DNA from: Bacillus oleivorans
Lineage (GTDB): Bacteria; Bacillota; Bacilli; Bacillales; JC228
Assembly (NCBI RefSeq): GCF_900207585.1
Contig: NZ_OAOP01000008.1
Location: 1-64,000, forward strand
DNA length: 64,000 nt
Direction of reading: 5' to 3'
Within the stretch, counting starts at the first letter, position 1, and each line of letters begins with the position of its first letter. The notes below the pieces were generated by a model. That model searched no databases and had not been told where the DNA came from. It was given only the letters and a program-made list of their open reading frames with translations. Shown here piece after piece: positions 37,376 to 46,765 of the stretch. The position numbers and the translations under genes are program-made.

Positions 37376-37561
37376 TTGAAAAAGGCTGAAGTAGGGAACC
37401 TAATTGAATTTCGCAACGGTTTAAGAGGGGTTGTAGAAAAAGTAAATGAAAACTCGGTAATTGTTGATTTAACCTATATGGATAACTACAGAGATTTAGA
37501 GTTGGAGCAAAAAACCGTGGTTAACCATAAAAACTATAAAGTTTTGAAAGATAGTCTCTAA
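37376..37561 (+). CDS. ykvS: YkvS (DUF2187)
   Basis: This 61-residue protein is built like a small KOW/SH3 barrel: GNLIEFRNGLRGVVEKVNEN, then SVIVDLTYMDNYRDL and VVNHKNYKVL. Length and sequence match B. subtilis YkvS, whose function is unknown. The TTG at 37376 is 6 bp after GGGAGAG and gives the B. subtilis start. A frame start at 37322 has no ribosome site. Confidence 0.85.
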   Translation: MKKAEVGNLIEFRNGLRGVVEKVNENSVIVDLTYMDNYRDLELEQKTVVNHKNYKVLKDSL

Positions 37562-37572
37562 TGTGATATTTA

Positions 37573-37602
37573 AGGAGAGAGTAAAGTTCTCTCCTCTTTT
37601 TA
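37573..37602 (+). terminator. Intrinsic terminator after ykvS
   Basis: GGAGAGA and TCTCTCC form the stem around GTAAAGT, followed by TCTTTTT. Confidence 0.82.
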
Positions 37603-37657
37603 TAAGTATACGAGGATCTATAAAATAGACAATTACATACTTCTCTGGTGAAATAAT

Positions 37658-37685
37658 AAATAACTCGGGGTATCCCGAGTTATTT
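37658..37685 (-). terminator. Terminator overlapping the stop of a micro-ORF
   Basis: AATAACTCGGG and CCCGAGTTATT form an 11-bp stem with loop GTAT. The TAA stop of the minus-strand small ORF (37680-37682) lies in one arm. The minus strand continues TATTATTTCACC, so the U tract is weak. Confidence 0.6.
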
Positions 37686-37793
37686 TGGTGTGCCTTTTCC
37701 AAGCTCCTTAAATGATTTTACTTTTCCATGAGGGTTTTGCGATTGCTTTCGCACATTCCACATTCTTTCTTTTTCATTCTTTTGAAATGTCAT
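37680..37793 (-). CDS. 37-residue basic protein, unknown
   Basis: This small ORF with a GGGAG ribosome site 6 bp before ATG begins MTFQKNEKERMWNVRKQ and ends KSFKELGKGTPK. It has no hydrophobic segment and is rich in Lys, Arg, Asn and Gln, in the manner of minor spore-core proteins. A terminator overlaps its stop, which supports it as a real gene. Family not recognised. Confidence 0.55.
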   Translation of the reverse strand: MTFQKNEKERMWNVRKQSQNPHGKVKSFKELGKGTPK

Positions 37794-37969
37794 ATTTTTC
37801 TCCCTTCATCAAAATCCCCCTGCTGCCGCCAAAATTTATGGTACAATGGGATTTGTTTCGTTATTTTTGATTTATACGGAAGCTCCTCCACTATGTATCG
37901 TTTACATAAAAGAGAAAAACATTCAATAGATAGACAACCCTTTTGCCATTTTAGAAAGGATGATTGCCA

Positions 37970-38581
37970 ATGCTGCTGGAAAGAAGGGAACAACTTAAAC
38001 TATTTATCGGAGTCATTAGCGCACATTTTCTTTTAAATTTTACTTATAAAGATGAGGATGTTTTTTGGTATATGTTCACAGCAAGTTCCCTAGTCCTCAT
38101 TAGTTACGCGATTGTAAATGGTCAAATTGAGGATAAGCTTTCACCAGCTTCTTTTTTGTTCTATGGAATCGTTTCGGGTTTGCTTCTGTTTGGAGCCTTC
38201 TACTTAGGCTACATTCTCCTAGAAGCTATCGGATCAGCTAGCGTCCGTGATGTGTCGAAGCTTTATCGGGATTTTGCTCCAAGCAATATCTGGCAATTTT
38301 TAGCACTCATTCTATTCGTGGTCCCAGGAGAAGAAATTTTTTGGAGAGGCTATGTCTTTTCAAAATTCAAGAAACACTCAAATCTGATGTATAGCATTAT
38401 AGCCTCAAGTATACTCTATGCTTCCGTTCAAATTTATGCCGATGCGTGGATTCTTGTCATAGCAGCCATCGTCGCAGGTGTATTTTGGAATATCTTATAC
38501 CATTGGAAAAAAAGTATGCCGCTAATAATTGTTTCTCACCTGACATTTGATCTTCTTCTTTTTTGGTATCTGCCTGTCTAA
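37970..38581 (+). CDS. CPBP (Abi) family intramembrane protease-like protein
   Basis: This 203-residue membrane protein has about six or seven hydrophobic helices. CPBP motif 1 is intact as GEEIFWRGYVF near 125. The last motif is SHLTFDLLLFW. The second motif, normally FxxxH, reads YASVQIYA with no His, so metal coordination may be incomplete. The family includes CAAX prenyl proteases and bacteriocin-immunity proteins. The ATG at 37970 follows AAAGGATG. Confidence 0.8.
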   Translation: MLLERREQLKLFIGVISAHFLLNFTYKDEDVFWYMFTASSLVLISYAIVNGQIEDKLSPASFLFYGIVSGLLLFGAFYLGYILLEAIGSASVRDVSKLYRDFAPSNIWQFLALILFVVPGEEIFWRGYVFSKFKKHSNLMYSIIASSILYASVQIYADAWILVIAAIVAGVFWNILYHWKKSMPLIIVSHLTFDLLLFWYLPV

Positions 38582-38718
38582 TTACACCTTCTTGCCGTAT
38601 AATTAACATATTTTACTAATTAATAGGTCGATACAATCAAAAGTAAGAAGAGGCATCCCTTTTTGAAGGATTTTGTTCTACAATAGAGAGAAAGATATTT
38701 TCAGCAGGAGGAACTTGC

Positions 38719-39369
38719 ATGAAACATTTCCATTATTTTATCGCTGTCTTAACTTTAGCTTCAGTTATACTGTCTGCATGTGGGACAAGCACTGCTGCAC
38801 CAGAAGGGGAAACCGTAAGCCCATCCAATGATTCAGTAAATGATAGTGCTGTACAAAACCCTGAAGAAACAGAAGCAGGTGAAGAAATAGTTACTAATCC
38901 TGAGGATGAAGCAAATTCTCAAACCATTACTTATACATTAGGCGGCAGCGAGATTTCCGAATCGGCTTCATTAGTCAGCAGTCCAGAACAGTCTTTCGCT
39001 ATATATACCTTGCCTGACTTTACATTAGTATCGGAAGAACCAGGAAAAGATGTTTTATATCTAAATGAGGATTCTTCTATTTTTATGAGAATCGAATTAA
39101 TTGATGAATCCGTTAATTTAGAGCAGTTAATTCAAACCACAACAGACCAGCTCGCCGTTGTTTCAAATGTTGTCAGTCAAGATGAAACAAGTGAAAATGT
39201 CGAACTACCTGATGCGATAAAACTTGAAGCCAGTAACGAAGAACAAATTGTAACATCTTATATTAAAAAGGGAGAATTCCGTTGGAAGATAACGATGTTT
39301 ACAACAGCTTCCATGGATTACAGAGATGCTTTCCTGCAAATGGCCAAAACGATTACTCCAATCGAGTAA
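38719..39369 (+). CDS. Lipoprotein of unknown function
   Basis: This 216-residue exported lipoprotein has lipobox ILSAC (Cys21), an acidic Ser/Glu/Asn-rich linker (about 25-75), and a compact C-terminal domain (about 80-216) with FAIYTLPDFTLVSEEPGKD and a C-terminal FLQMAKTITP. The linker suggests a domain held away from the membrane. No named family is recognised. A strong AGCAGGAGGA site precedes the ATG. Confidence 0.7.
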   Translation: MKHFHYFIAVLTLASVILSACGTSTAAPEGETVSPSNDSVNDSAVQNPEETEAGEEIVTNPEDEANSQTITYTLGGSEISESASLVSSPEQSFAIYTLPDFTLVSEEPGKDVLYLNEDSSIFMRIELIDESVNLEQLIQTTTDQLAVVSNVVSQDETSENVELPDAIKLEASNEEQIVTSYIKKGEFRWKITMFTTASMDYRDAFLQMAKTITPIE

Positions 39370-39373
39370 AGAT

Positions 39374-39410
39374 AACTAGGAAAACCAGATGGTTTTCCTA
39401 GTTTTTTTAT
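39374..39410. terminator. Bidirectional terminator
   Basis: AACTAGGAAAACC and GGTTTTCCTAGTT form a 13-bp stem with a short loop, followed by TTTTTT, between convergent genes. Confidence 0.85.
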
Positions 39411-40444
39411 TCTTTATCAGGACGCACCCACAATAAGATTAAAAAAGCGAGACCTATATAGCCAAAAATCGGATACAAAATAGATAACAGCGTTCCATAT
39501 TCGATAATACTAATAAAATAGGTAATGATGAAGATAGTCAAAATAATGATGGTACTATGTATCGGAACATACTGCCTAATCTGCCTTTCAAGCCCAAAGG
39601 TATTTCCTATTACGGAAGTAAAGATTTCACCATAAATGATTAAGATAAAAATCCAATACAGTCCTGCTGCTAATGATTTCATCATAACAGCCATTGGAAT
39701 TTCATACAGAGTGACATGATCAAGCATGACAAGGGTAAAATGGCTTGACAGTAAAATTAGCGTTAAAAGGATCCCACCTAATCTTCCCCCCCACTTTACC
39801 ACATTTTCATCTTTTAATTCAAAGGCAACCGGGACTAAAACAGCTTGAGCGAGAGAAAGATTAAAAGCCGTATATGTAAAAGGAGCTAAAACTGCTTTCC
39901 AACCGTCACTTTGCGGAGGAATCCACATAACATGATCGACAAATTGGGGCAGTCTCAATGATAAAATCATTAATAAAAAGCTAAACCCAATCATCATTGG
40001 AACAACAAAGGTGTTCACTGCAAATAATCCTTTCGTTCCCACTGTTAATACGAGGATCGAAAGAACGATTGTACCGAATATACCTGCTTCCTTTGGGATA
40101 TGTAACTGTTCTTCAAAAACGGCACCCGCCCCCGAAAGCATCACAGCATTTACACCCAGCAATATAAAAAGCATTAAACCATTAATGCCTGTTCCAAAAA
40201 AGCGTCCAAATAATACAATGTTTAACTCCTGATAAGAGCGGCTTTTTGTTTCAATTGCTACTAACATTAGTTTGGTCCCCATCGTGATAAACAGGTATCC
40301 GGCAAAGATCATTCCTAAAAGTCCAATAAATCCAAATCGGGTAAAAAACTCTACTATTTCTTTCCCAGTCGCAAACCCTGCCCCGACGATTGTTCCTACA
40401 TATACGGCGGCTAGTTGTAAAGCCTGACTCCATTTACCAGTCAT
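39407..40444 (-). CDS. ykvI: YkvI family membrane protein
   Basis: This 345-residue, very hydrophobic protein has about ten membrane segments. The start VYVGTIVGAGFATGKEIVEFF resembles the first unwound helix of APC/LeuT-fold transporters. It matches B. subtilis YkvI, which has no established substrate. The ATG at 40444 follows AAGGTGAG. It diverges from clpE, as the two genes are neighbours in B. subtilis. Confidence 0.82.
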   Translation of the reverse strand: MTGKWSQALQLAAVYVGTIVGAGFATGKEIVEFFTRFGFIGLLGMIFAGYLFITMGTKLMLVAIETKSRSYQELNIVLFGRFFGTGINGLMLFILLGVNAVMLSGAGAVFEEQLHIPKEAGIFGTIVLSILVLTVGTKGLFAVNTFVVPMMIGFSFLLMILSLRLPQFVDHVMWIPPQSDGWKAVLAPFTYTAFNLSLAQAVLVPVAFELKDENVVKWGGRLGGILLTLILLSSHFTLVMLDHVTLYEIPMAVMMKSLAAGLYWIFILIIYGEIFTSVIGNTFGLERQIRQYVPIHSTIIILTIFIITYFISIIEYGTLLSILYPIFGYIGLAFLILLWVRPDKE

Positions 40445-40516
40445 CAACTCACCTTCTTCCATTACATATATATGTCAACTTGTCCGACCCTACCACAAGA
40501 AAAGAAGCAAAAAACT

Positions 40517-40570
40517 TGAAAGTCAAAAAAGGTCAAAGTATAATATAGTCAAAGATAGTCAAAGTCAAAA
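40517..40570 (+). promoter_or_regulatory. clpE promoter with two tandem CtsR operators
   Basis: TTGAAA (40517-40522) and TATAAT (40540-40545) are 17 bp apart. A perfect CtsR site, AGTCAAAAAAGGTCAAA (40522-40538), fills the spacer. A second perfect one, AGTCAAAGATAGTCAAA (40548-40564), lies just after the -10 box. An extra heptad, AGTCAAA, is at 40564-40570. CtsR should repress clpE tightly until heat or protein-folding stress. Confidence 0.92.
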
Positions 40571-40592
40571 CAAAGAAAGAGGAGGATGTACT

Positions 40593-42695
40593 ATGCTTTG
40601 TCAACAATGTCATAAACGTCAGGCAACAATTCATCTTCGCTATCAATTGAACAATCAAATAAACGAAACTCATATTTGCCAAGAGTGTTATCAAGATGTT
40701 GTTAACTATGCTGGTCTTAATGGGAATAACACCCCGTATGATCATCAATTCCCTTTTGGATCTTGGAATAAATCAATACAAAAAGAAAATAAACAAAAAG
40801 ATTCATTCCTTGAAAATCATGCCAAAAACTTATCGACTCTTGCTAAAACCGGAAGAGTAGATCCAGTTATCGGCAGGGATGATGAGTTGGAGCAGGTTAT
40901 TGAAATTTTAAATAGAAGAAATAAGAACAATCCTGTCTTAATTGGAGAACCTGGCGTTGGGAAAACAGCCATTGCAGAAGGATTAGCATTAAAAGTTGCA
41001 GAAGGCAGTGTCCCTGAAAAACTATTGAATAAAACCGTATACGTGTTAGACGTAGCTTCACTTGTCGCCAACACAGGAATCCGCGGCCAATTTGAGGAGA
41101 AAATGAAAAAGCTTATCGAAGAAGTTCAAAGTGATCCAAGCATTATCTTATTTATTGATGAACTTCATTTATTGGTTGGTGCAGGATCAGCAGAAGGCTC
41201 TATGGATGCCGGAAACATTCTTAAGCCCGCATTAGCACGGGGCGAGCTGCAATTAATTGGTGCAACCACCTTAAAAGAATACCGAAAAATTGAAAAGGAT
41301 GCCGCTTTGGAAAGAAGATTTCAGCCTGTTACCGTAAAAGAACCGACACTTGAAGCGGCTGCCAAAATTTTGTCAGGTCTAAAGGATCGTTACGAGGATT
41401 TCCATCAGGTCACCTATACAGATGAAGCAATCAAAGCCTGTGTCGAACTTTCACATCGATATATTCAAGACCGCTTCCTGCCTGACAAAGCGATTGATTT
41501 ATTAGATCAGGCTGGTTCAAAAGTGCAGCTCGACGCAAATAAAGGCTCAAGTTCAGAAATTAAAAAACAGTTGGCCATTCTCCAAGAGAAAAAAGAACAA
41601 GCTTTAAAACTTGAACATTATGAAGAAGCGGCCAAGCTAAGAGATCAGGAAAATAACCTGCTAAAGCAGCTAAATGAAGTAAGTGAATCCAGTGAAAAAC
41701 CTGTTGTTTCGGTTGATGTGATTCATCAACTAATTGAAAAGAAAACAGGCATTCCTGTCGGAAAATTAGAGAATGAAGAAAATTTGAAGCTTAAAAACCT
41801 TGAGAATGCTATGAAGCAAAAGGTAATAGGTCAAAATCAGGCAATTGAAAAAGTAGCAAGAGCGGTTAAGCGCAGTCGTGCCGGTCTTAAAGCAAAGTCA
41901 AGACCGATTGGATCCTTCCTATTTGTTGGTCCTACCGGTGTTGGTAAAACGGAACTTGCCAAGACACTTGCCTATGAACTATTTGGCACAAAAGATGCAT
42001 TGATTCGCCTCGATATGAGTGAGTACATGGAAAAACACAGTATTTCTAAAATTATTGGGTCACCACCGGGCTATGTTGGACATGAAGACGCGGGACAATT
42101 AACTGAAAAAATCCGCCGGAACCCATATAGTATTATTCTCTTAGACGAAATTGAAAAAGCTCACCCAGATGTGCAGCATCTGTTTCTGCAAATCTTAGAG
42201 GATGGCCGTTTAACAGATAGTCACGGAACTACAGTAAGCTTTAAAGACACAGTGATTATTATGACATCGAATGCTGGTGTATCAGAAGCAAAGAAAGCTC
42301 CTGTAGGTTTTAATCAGTCCGATGTTGAAGAGGAAACAAGTATTTTAGAAAGACTTGGAGGCTTCTTTAAGCCTGAGTTCCTAAACCGATTTGACAGCAT
42401 TATTGAGTTCAACAGCCTTGAGGAACCAGAGCTAATCCAAATCGTAGAACTGCTTCTACAAGAATTAGCAAATACCCTCCAAGCTGAACATCAGATTGAG
42501 CTTGATGTAACAGAAGAAGCGAAAAAATTGATCGCAAAACATGGCTATCACCCTCAATTTGGTGCAAGACCATTACGACGAGTGATTCAAGAAAAAATAG
42601 AAGATCCAATTGCTGATCTTCTTTTAGAAAGTTCATCCATCAGCAAGATTGTTGTCGAAGTGACAGACAGTGAACTTTCCATTCAATCAATCTAG
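40593..42695 (+). CDS. clpE: ATP-dependent Clp protease ATPase ClpE
   Basis: This 700-residue class I Clp/Hsp100 unfoldase partners with ClpP. Its N-terminal zinc finger uses C3, C6, C29 and C32. AAA1 has Walker A GEPGVGKT (118-125). A middle UVR-like segment, [12 protein letters not shown], lies near 350. AAA2 has GPTGVGKT near 450, [13 protein letters not shown], and the C-terminal D2-small domain with [12 protein letters not shown]. In B. subtilis ClpE is made transiently on heat shock and helps remove CtsR. The ribosome site is AGAGGAGG. Confidence 0.96.
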   Translation: MLCQQCHKRQATIHLRYQLNNQINETHICQECYQDVVNYAGLNGNNTPYDHQFPFGSWNKSIQKENKQKDSFLENHAKNLSTLAKTGRVDPVIGRDDELEQVIEILNRRNKNNPVLIGEPGVGKTAIAEGLALKVAEGSVPEKLLNKTVYVLDVASLVANTGIRGQFEEKMKKLIEEVQSDPSIILFIDELHLLVGAGSAEGSMDAGNILKPALARGELQLIGATTLKEYRKIEKDAALERRFQPVTVKEPTLEAAAKILSGLKDRYEDFHQVTYTDEAIKACVELSHRYIQDRFLPDKAIDLLDQAGSKVQLDANKGSSSEIKKQLAILQEKKEQALKLEHYEEAAKLRDQENNLLKQLNEVSESSEKPVVSVDVIHQLIEKKTGIPVGKLENEENLKLKNLENAMKQKVIGQNQAIEKVARAVKRSRAGLKAKSRPIGSFLFVGPTGVGKTELAKTLAYELFGTKDALIRLDMSEYMEKHSISKIIGSPPGYVGHEDAGQLTEKIRRNPYSIILLDEIEKAHPDVQHLFLQILEDGRLTDSHGTTVSFKDTVIIMTSNAGVSEAKKAPVGFNQSDVEEETSILERLGGFFKPEFLNRFDSIIEFNSLEEPELIQIVELLLQELANTLQAEHQIELDVTEEAKKLIAKHGYHPQFGARPLRRVIQEKIEDPIADLLLESSSISKIVVEVTDSELSIQSI

Positions 42696-42705
42696 TAAGA
42701 TAGAC

Positions 42706-42738
42706 AAAGAGACCTAAGCAATGCTTAGGTCTCTTTGT
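42706..42738. terminator. Bidirectional terminator after clpE
   Basis: AAAGAGACCTAAGCA and TGCTTAGGTCTCTTT are perfectly complementary over 15 bp, flanked by A and T, between convergent genes. Confidence 0.85.
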
Positions 42739-42746
42739 TTCTATTT

Positions 42747-44444
42747 TTATAGTTTCGTATCATCAACGGAAGAAAGCCACTCATTGATTTCATCAATAAC
42801 AGATTCGATACAGCCTTCTTCAAAAGGAGATTTAAGCCCAGCAGATTGAACTAGCTCAGTAAAGGATAAACTGCCGCCCAGTTTACATAAATCTACATAG
42901 CTTTGCCATGCATCTTTTTGATTCTTTTGCGCCTTGACCCAATATTGAAAAGCACAAATTTGGGCAAGTGTATAGTCAATATAATAGAAAGGAGAATTAT
43001 AGATATGACTCTGGCGTTGCCAATAACCGCCGTTCTCTAAATACTCATTCCCATCATAGTCACGATGTGGCAGATATTTCTTTTCAATTTCTCTCCAGGC
43101 ATGATTTCTCTCATCTGGTGTTGCCTCATAGTTCTCATAAACCCAATGCTGATATTCATCTACCGATACTCCATAAGGAAGGAACAAAAGTGCCTCACTT
43201 AGGTGGGAAAATTTATACTTATCCGTATCTTCTTTAAAGAACAGCTCCATCCATGGCCAAGTAAAGAATTCCATCGACATTGAATGAATCTCACAAGCCT
43301 CATGTGTAGGGAACTGATACTCAGGAACCTCGTACTGCCTGCTTGAGTATACTTGAAAAGCATGTCCTGCTTCATGCGTTAATACATCGATATCGCCAGA
43401 AGTCCCATTAAAATTAGAGAAAATAAAAGGAGATTGGTAATCGGCTATATAAGTACAGTACCCTCCGCCGGCCTTTCCTTTTTTCGCTACTAAATCCATT
43501 AATTCATGGTCAAGCATAAACTGGAAAAATTCATTGGCTTCATTTGATAATTCAGCATACATAGTCTTTCCGTTATCAATAATCCATTCTGGAGAGCCTT
43601 TTGGTACAGCATTTCCGGTAGTAAATTTTAAACTCTCATCATAAAATTTTAAGGGTTTAATCCCAATTCTCTCACTTTGCCGTTGGATTAATTTAGATGC
43701 TAATGGAACGATATAGGTTTCAACCTGCTTTCTAAAATTAGCAACCATTTGGGCATCATACCCGACTCTTTGCATTCTCGCATATCCGAGTTCTACAAAA
43801 TTTTTAAAACCTAATTTTTGTGCAATTTCTGTTCTTACTTTTACTAATTCATCATAGATCTGATCTAATTTCTCCTTATTATCTGCCATGAACCCAAATC
43901 TGGCATTATTAGCCTTAATCCGCATATCCCGGTCCTTAGATTCCATAAAAGGCCCTAACTGAGCAAGAGTTCTTTCCTCCCCTTCAAACGGAATTTTTGC
44001 AGAAGCCGTTAATTTTGTATATTCACTGGATAGTTTATTTTCTTTTTGAAGCAGCGGAATAATTTCAGGTTTGAATGTTTTTAATTTTAGGTCTGCTAAT
44101 GCAAATAATTGTCTTCCCCATTTTGCCTCTAGTTCCTTTCGAAAAGGAGATTCAACTAATGCCTCATAAAATGAAACGGCTAAACCATCCATTTCAGGAT
44201 AGGACTCATCCATGAAATCCTGCTCTGCCTTATAAAATTCGTCCTCCGTATTGATAGAGTGCCGTATGTAAACAAGGTTTGCCAGTGTATCAAACTGATT
44301 TCTTACTCGATTTATCTCCTGCATTGCTTCATTTACCTGATCAAAGGATGTTGCTTTCTTAAACTGATCCAGCAAACGATTAAAATCCTGCTTATAAGCC
44401 TCTAAATTAGGTCTTTCATATTGATATTCTTGAAATTTCATCAT
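42747..44444 (-). CDS. M3-family oligoendopeptidase
   Basis: This 565-residue cytosolic zinc peptidase has the HExxH motif in LTHEAGHAFQVYSSR near 352 and the third ligand Glu in EACEIHSMSMEFFTWPW about 25 residues later. The long helical N-terminal half is typical of M3 (PepF/thimet) enzymes, which cut short peptides of about 5-15 residues. Two ATG codons are adjacent; either may be used. It could recycle peptides taken up by oligopeptide permeases. No clear operon partner. Confidence 0.88.
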   Translation of the reverse strand: MMKFQEYQYERPNLEAYKQDFNRLLDQFKKATSFDQVNEAMQEINRVRNQFDTLANLVYIRHSINTEDEFYKAEQDFMDESYPEMDGLAVSFYEALVESPFRKELEAKWGRQLFALADLKLKTFKPEIIPLLQKENKLSSEYTKLTASAKIPFEGEERTLAQLGPFMESKDRDMRIKANNARFGFMADNKEKLDQIYDELVKVRTEIAQKLGFKNFVELGYARMQRVGYDAQMVANFRKQVETYIVPLASKLIQRQSERIGIKPLKFYDESLKFTTGNAVPKGSPEWIIDNGKTMYAELSNEANEFFQFMLDHELMDLVAKKGKAGGGYCTYIADYQSPFIFSNFNGTSGDIDVLTHEAGHAFQVYSSRQYEVPEYQFPTHEACEIHSMSMEFFTWPWMELFFKEDTDKYKFSHLSEALLFLPYGVSVDEYQHWVYENYEATPDERNHAWREIEKKYLPHRDYDGNEYLENGGYWQRQSHIYNSPFYYIDYTLAQICAFQYWVKAQKNQKDAWQSYVDLCKLGGSLSFTELVQSAGLKSPFEEGCIESVIDEINEWLSSVDDTKL

Positions 44445-44518
44445 TTTTCTTCTCCTTCAATAAAGTTAACCACTCATTAATTTCGATATCCGGATGATGT
44501 TCTCCTGCCCACTAAGTA

Positions 44519-44554
44519 AAAAAAGAGAGTACATATTAATCGTACTCTCTTTTT
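44519..44554 (-). terminator. Intrinsic terminator after the MarR gene
   Basis: AAAAGAGAGTAC and GTACTCTCTTTT form the stem around ATATTAATC; the minus strand ends in TTTTTT. The hairpin touches the stop codon at 44553. Confidence 0.82.
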
Positions 44555-45002
44555 ACAACTCTTTTGCAACTGTAGTTTTGCCAATGTGCTTCATAACTTC
44601 GATTGCAATTTCTTTATCTTCTTCAGACACAGCGGACATTAATTCATGAAGTCTTTTGGCATGCTCAGGGAAAAACTTGTCCATAAAAGCATTTCCCTCT
44701 TCTGTAATTTGACCAAATGTTACTCTGCGATCACTAGGACAAGCAATCCGTCGCATTAACCCTTTTTTTTCAAGTTTATCGACCACATAAGTAATACTTC
44801 CGCTTGCGATTAGGATTTTTTCTCCTATTTGCTGTAATGGCTGATCTCCTTTATGGTATAAAAGCTCTAAAACAGCGAATTCAGTTGGATTTAATCCTTC
44901 CTTTTGGATAAAGCGATTTACTCTTTCATTTAAGGTTTTATACGCCTTTGATAGAACGACAAAAAGCTTGAGTGACTGTTGGAGATCTTTATTATCTATC
45001 AT
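44553..45002 (-). CDS. mhqR: MarR-family regulator, MhqR-like
   Basis: This 149-residue winged-helix repressor has LNPTEFAVLELLYHKGDQPLQQI and the wing CPSDRRVTFGQITEEG, the MarR signature. It closely resembles B. subtilis MhqR (YkvE), which represses quinone-detoxifying dioxygenases and azoreductase, and holds a comparable position near clpE. No quinone-stress genes lie beside it in this window, so targets would be elsewhere. The symbol is tentative. Confidence 0.75.
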   Translation of the reverse strand: MIDNKDLQQSLKLFVVLSKAYKTLNERVNRFIQKEGLNPTEFAVLELLYHKGDQPLQQIGEKILIASGSITYVVDKLEKKGLMRRIACPSDRRVTFGQITEEGNAFMDKFFPEHAKRLHELMSAVSEEDKEIAIEVMKHIGKTTVAKEL

Positions 45003-45096
45003 TTCTCCTCATTCCCTAACCTTTCTTTTTCATTAAGTATAATTAAAACATGAAATGTCTGTCAAATATAGGAACAAATTGTAAATAATAAACAGC

Positions 45097-46695
45097 TTAA
45101 TGAGGGTACCTTCCGCCAACAACCTTCCAATTGTAATTGACCTCAGCCCGTATCGTTTGATGAGTTAGAAAATAGTTTGCTAATAATTCTGTCATGTCGG
45201 TTTGAATTTCTTTGATGACAGGTTTATTTTTAAACATCGTATACTCACCGCCGCCGCCTGCCCGGTAATTATTCATAACCACCTCATAAAGTTCATCCGG
45301 ATCAACAGGTTTTCCATTGAAAGAAAGATCTTTAATTCTATGGCCAGCAGGCTCTGATACATCGATGATATAATGAATGCCTTCCCACATGTCGTAATTG
45401 TAGTGCTGCGGCTTTGGTTCACTAAAATCCGAATTTACCATGATCTGTCCGTCAGAAGAAAGTTTAAAATAGGTAGCAGACTGCTCTAAAGCAGCCTTCA
45501 TGTCAGCACCTGTTATTTGCAGAACTGTTAGTGTATTGGGATAAACATAGTTGGATACCAGATCTCTCATTGTCACTTTAGAAGTAAAACCTCTTGAACT
45601 ATTATTAAAAAGAGCCGTATTTGATATTTTCGCTCCAGTAGCCTCCATTTGCACCTTATTAATAAATTCAATAAGAGGATGTTCTTCCACTCTAACCATC
45701 ATTGGATCATGAATTGTCATATCTCCTTCAATTGATCCAATTGGCTGATCGAGCCACTTTTGTGTGCTATCTTCATACTCGTAAGTTAGCCGAATCATAT
45801 CCTGATCTGTTTCTACGTCATCCATCATAATCACTTCTGCTTTTTTATGACAAACCGCCCAAGAATCGTGTTGTTTTTCCATTTTAATCGTAATCTTGCC
45901 AATTCCTTTTCCATTAAATGACGGCTGAACAACGGACACACCATTCAACGATTCGGACGCAATGGTCCGATGCTGATGCCCGGTGAGGAGAACGTCTATC
46001 CCCTGAATGCTATGACATATTTCGTATGCCTGATTTTCTCCTGTTAACGGTTCTGTAGCTTTCCCGGTTCCTAAATCTTTCTCGAATCCTCCATGATAGG
46101 AAACAACCAATAAATCAAACTGTTCATGATCCCTTAAATATTCCACCCATTTTTTTGTTGCCTGAAGTGCAACCTCAAAAGCAAGTTCGGAAATGTGATA
46201 TGGATTTTCCCAATTCGGTATATAATGAGTGGTAACTCCCAAGACAGCCACTCTTAAACCATTTGCAAAGGATTTAATGATATATGGCTTCCCAAAATAA
46301 GGTTCTTTTGTTGCTTTATGAAGAATATTGCATGACAGCCATGGAAATGCCGATTCATGAACGGCCTGATTCAAAACTTTCATTCCATAATTAAACTCAT
46401 GATTGCCAATAACTGCTGCATCATATTCAAGGCTATTTAAGATTTTAATCATAGGATTTGGCTGCTGATTGGCAAATTTTATGTAATGGTAGGTTAACGG
46501 AGTCCCTTGAATCAAATCGCCATTATCAATTAATAAAGTATAAGGATTCTTTTCTCTCTCCTTTTTAATTACTGTGGCTATTTTAGCCAGACCTAAAGGG
46601 GTTTCCTCATTAGTCCCATAATTGATAGGAAAAATGTTTCCATGCACATCACTAGTCTCTAAAATGATTAAATTTATTTGCTGGCTGACAGTCAT
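45097..46695 (-). CDS. 5'-nucleotidase/cyclic phosphodiesterase-type phosphatase
   Basis: This 532-residue bimetallic phosphoesterase has an N-terminal calcineurin-like domain (SDVHGNIFP, DNGDLIQGT, IGNHEFNYG, SYHGGFEKD, TGHQH) and a C-terminal nucleotidase domain (about 330-530, LFNNSSRG, YRAGGGGEY). Unlike surface 5'-nucleotidases it has no signal peptide, so it should act in the cytosol. It follows the phnDCEE importer genes by 70 bp on the same strand. It may therefore release phosphate from an imported organophosphate. The ATG at 46695 follows GGAGAG. Confidence 0.85.
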   Translation of the reverse strand: MTVSQQINLIILETSDVHGNIFPINYGTNEETPLGLAKIATVIKKEREKNPYTLLIDNGDLIQGTPLTYHYIKFANQQPNPMIKILNSLEYDAAVIGNHEFNYGMKVLNQAVHESAFPWLSCNILHKATKEPYFGKPYIIKSFANGLRVAVLGVTTHYIPNWENPYHISELAFEVALQATKKWVEYLRDHEQFDLLVVSYHGGFEKDLGTGKATEPLTGENQAYEICHSIQGIDVLLTGHQHRTIASESLNGVSVVQPSFNGKGIGKITIKMEKQHDSWAVCHKKAEVIMMDDVETDQDMIRLTYEYEDSTQKWLDQPIGSIEGDMTIHDPMMVRVEEHPLIEFINKVQMEATGAKISNTALFNNSSRGFTSKVTMRDLVSNYVYPNTLTVLQITGADMKAALEQSATYFKLSSDGQIMVNSDFSEPKPQHYNYDMWEGIHYIIDVSEPAGHRIKDLSFNGKPVDPDELYEVVMNNYRAGGGGEYTMFKNKPVIKEIQTDMTELLANYFLTHQTIRAEVNYNWKVVGGRYPH

Positions 46696-46765
46696 TTCCG
46701 ACTCTCCAATCATAATAACTTAATGATAAAACAAATGCCAAAGCATCTTCGCTTTGGCTAGTTTG

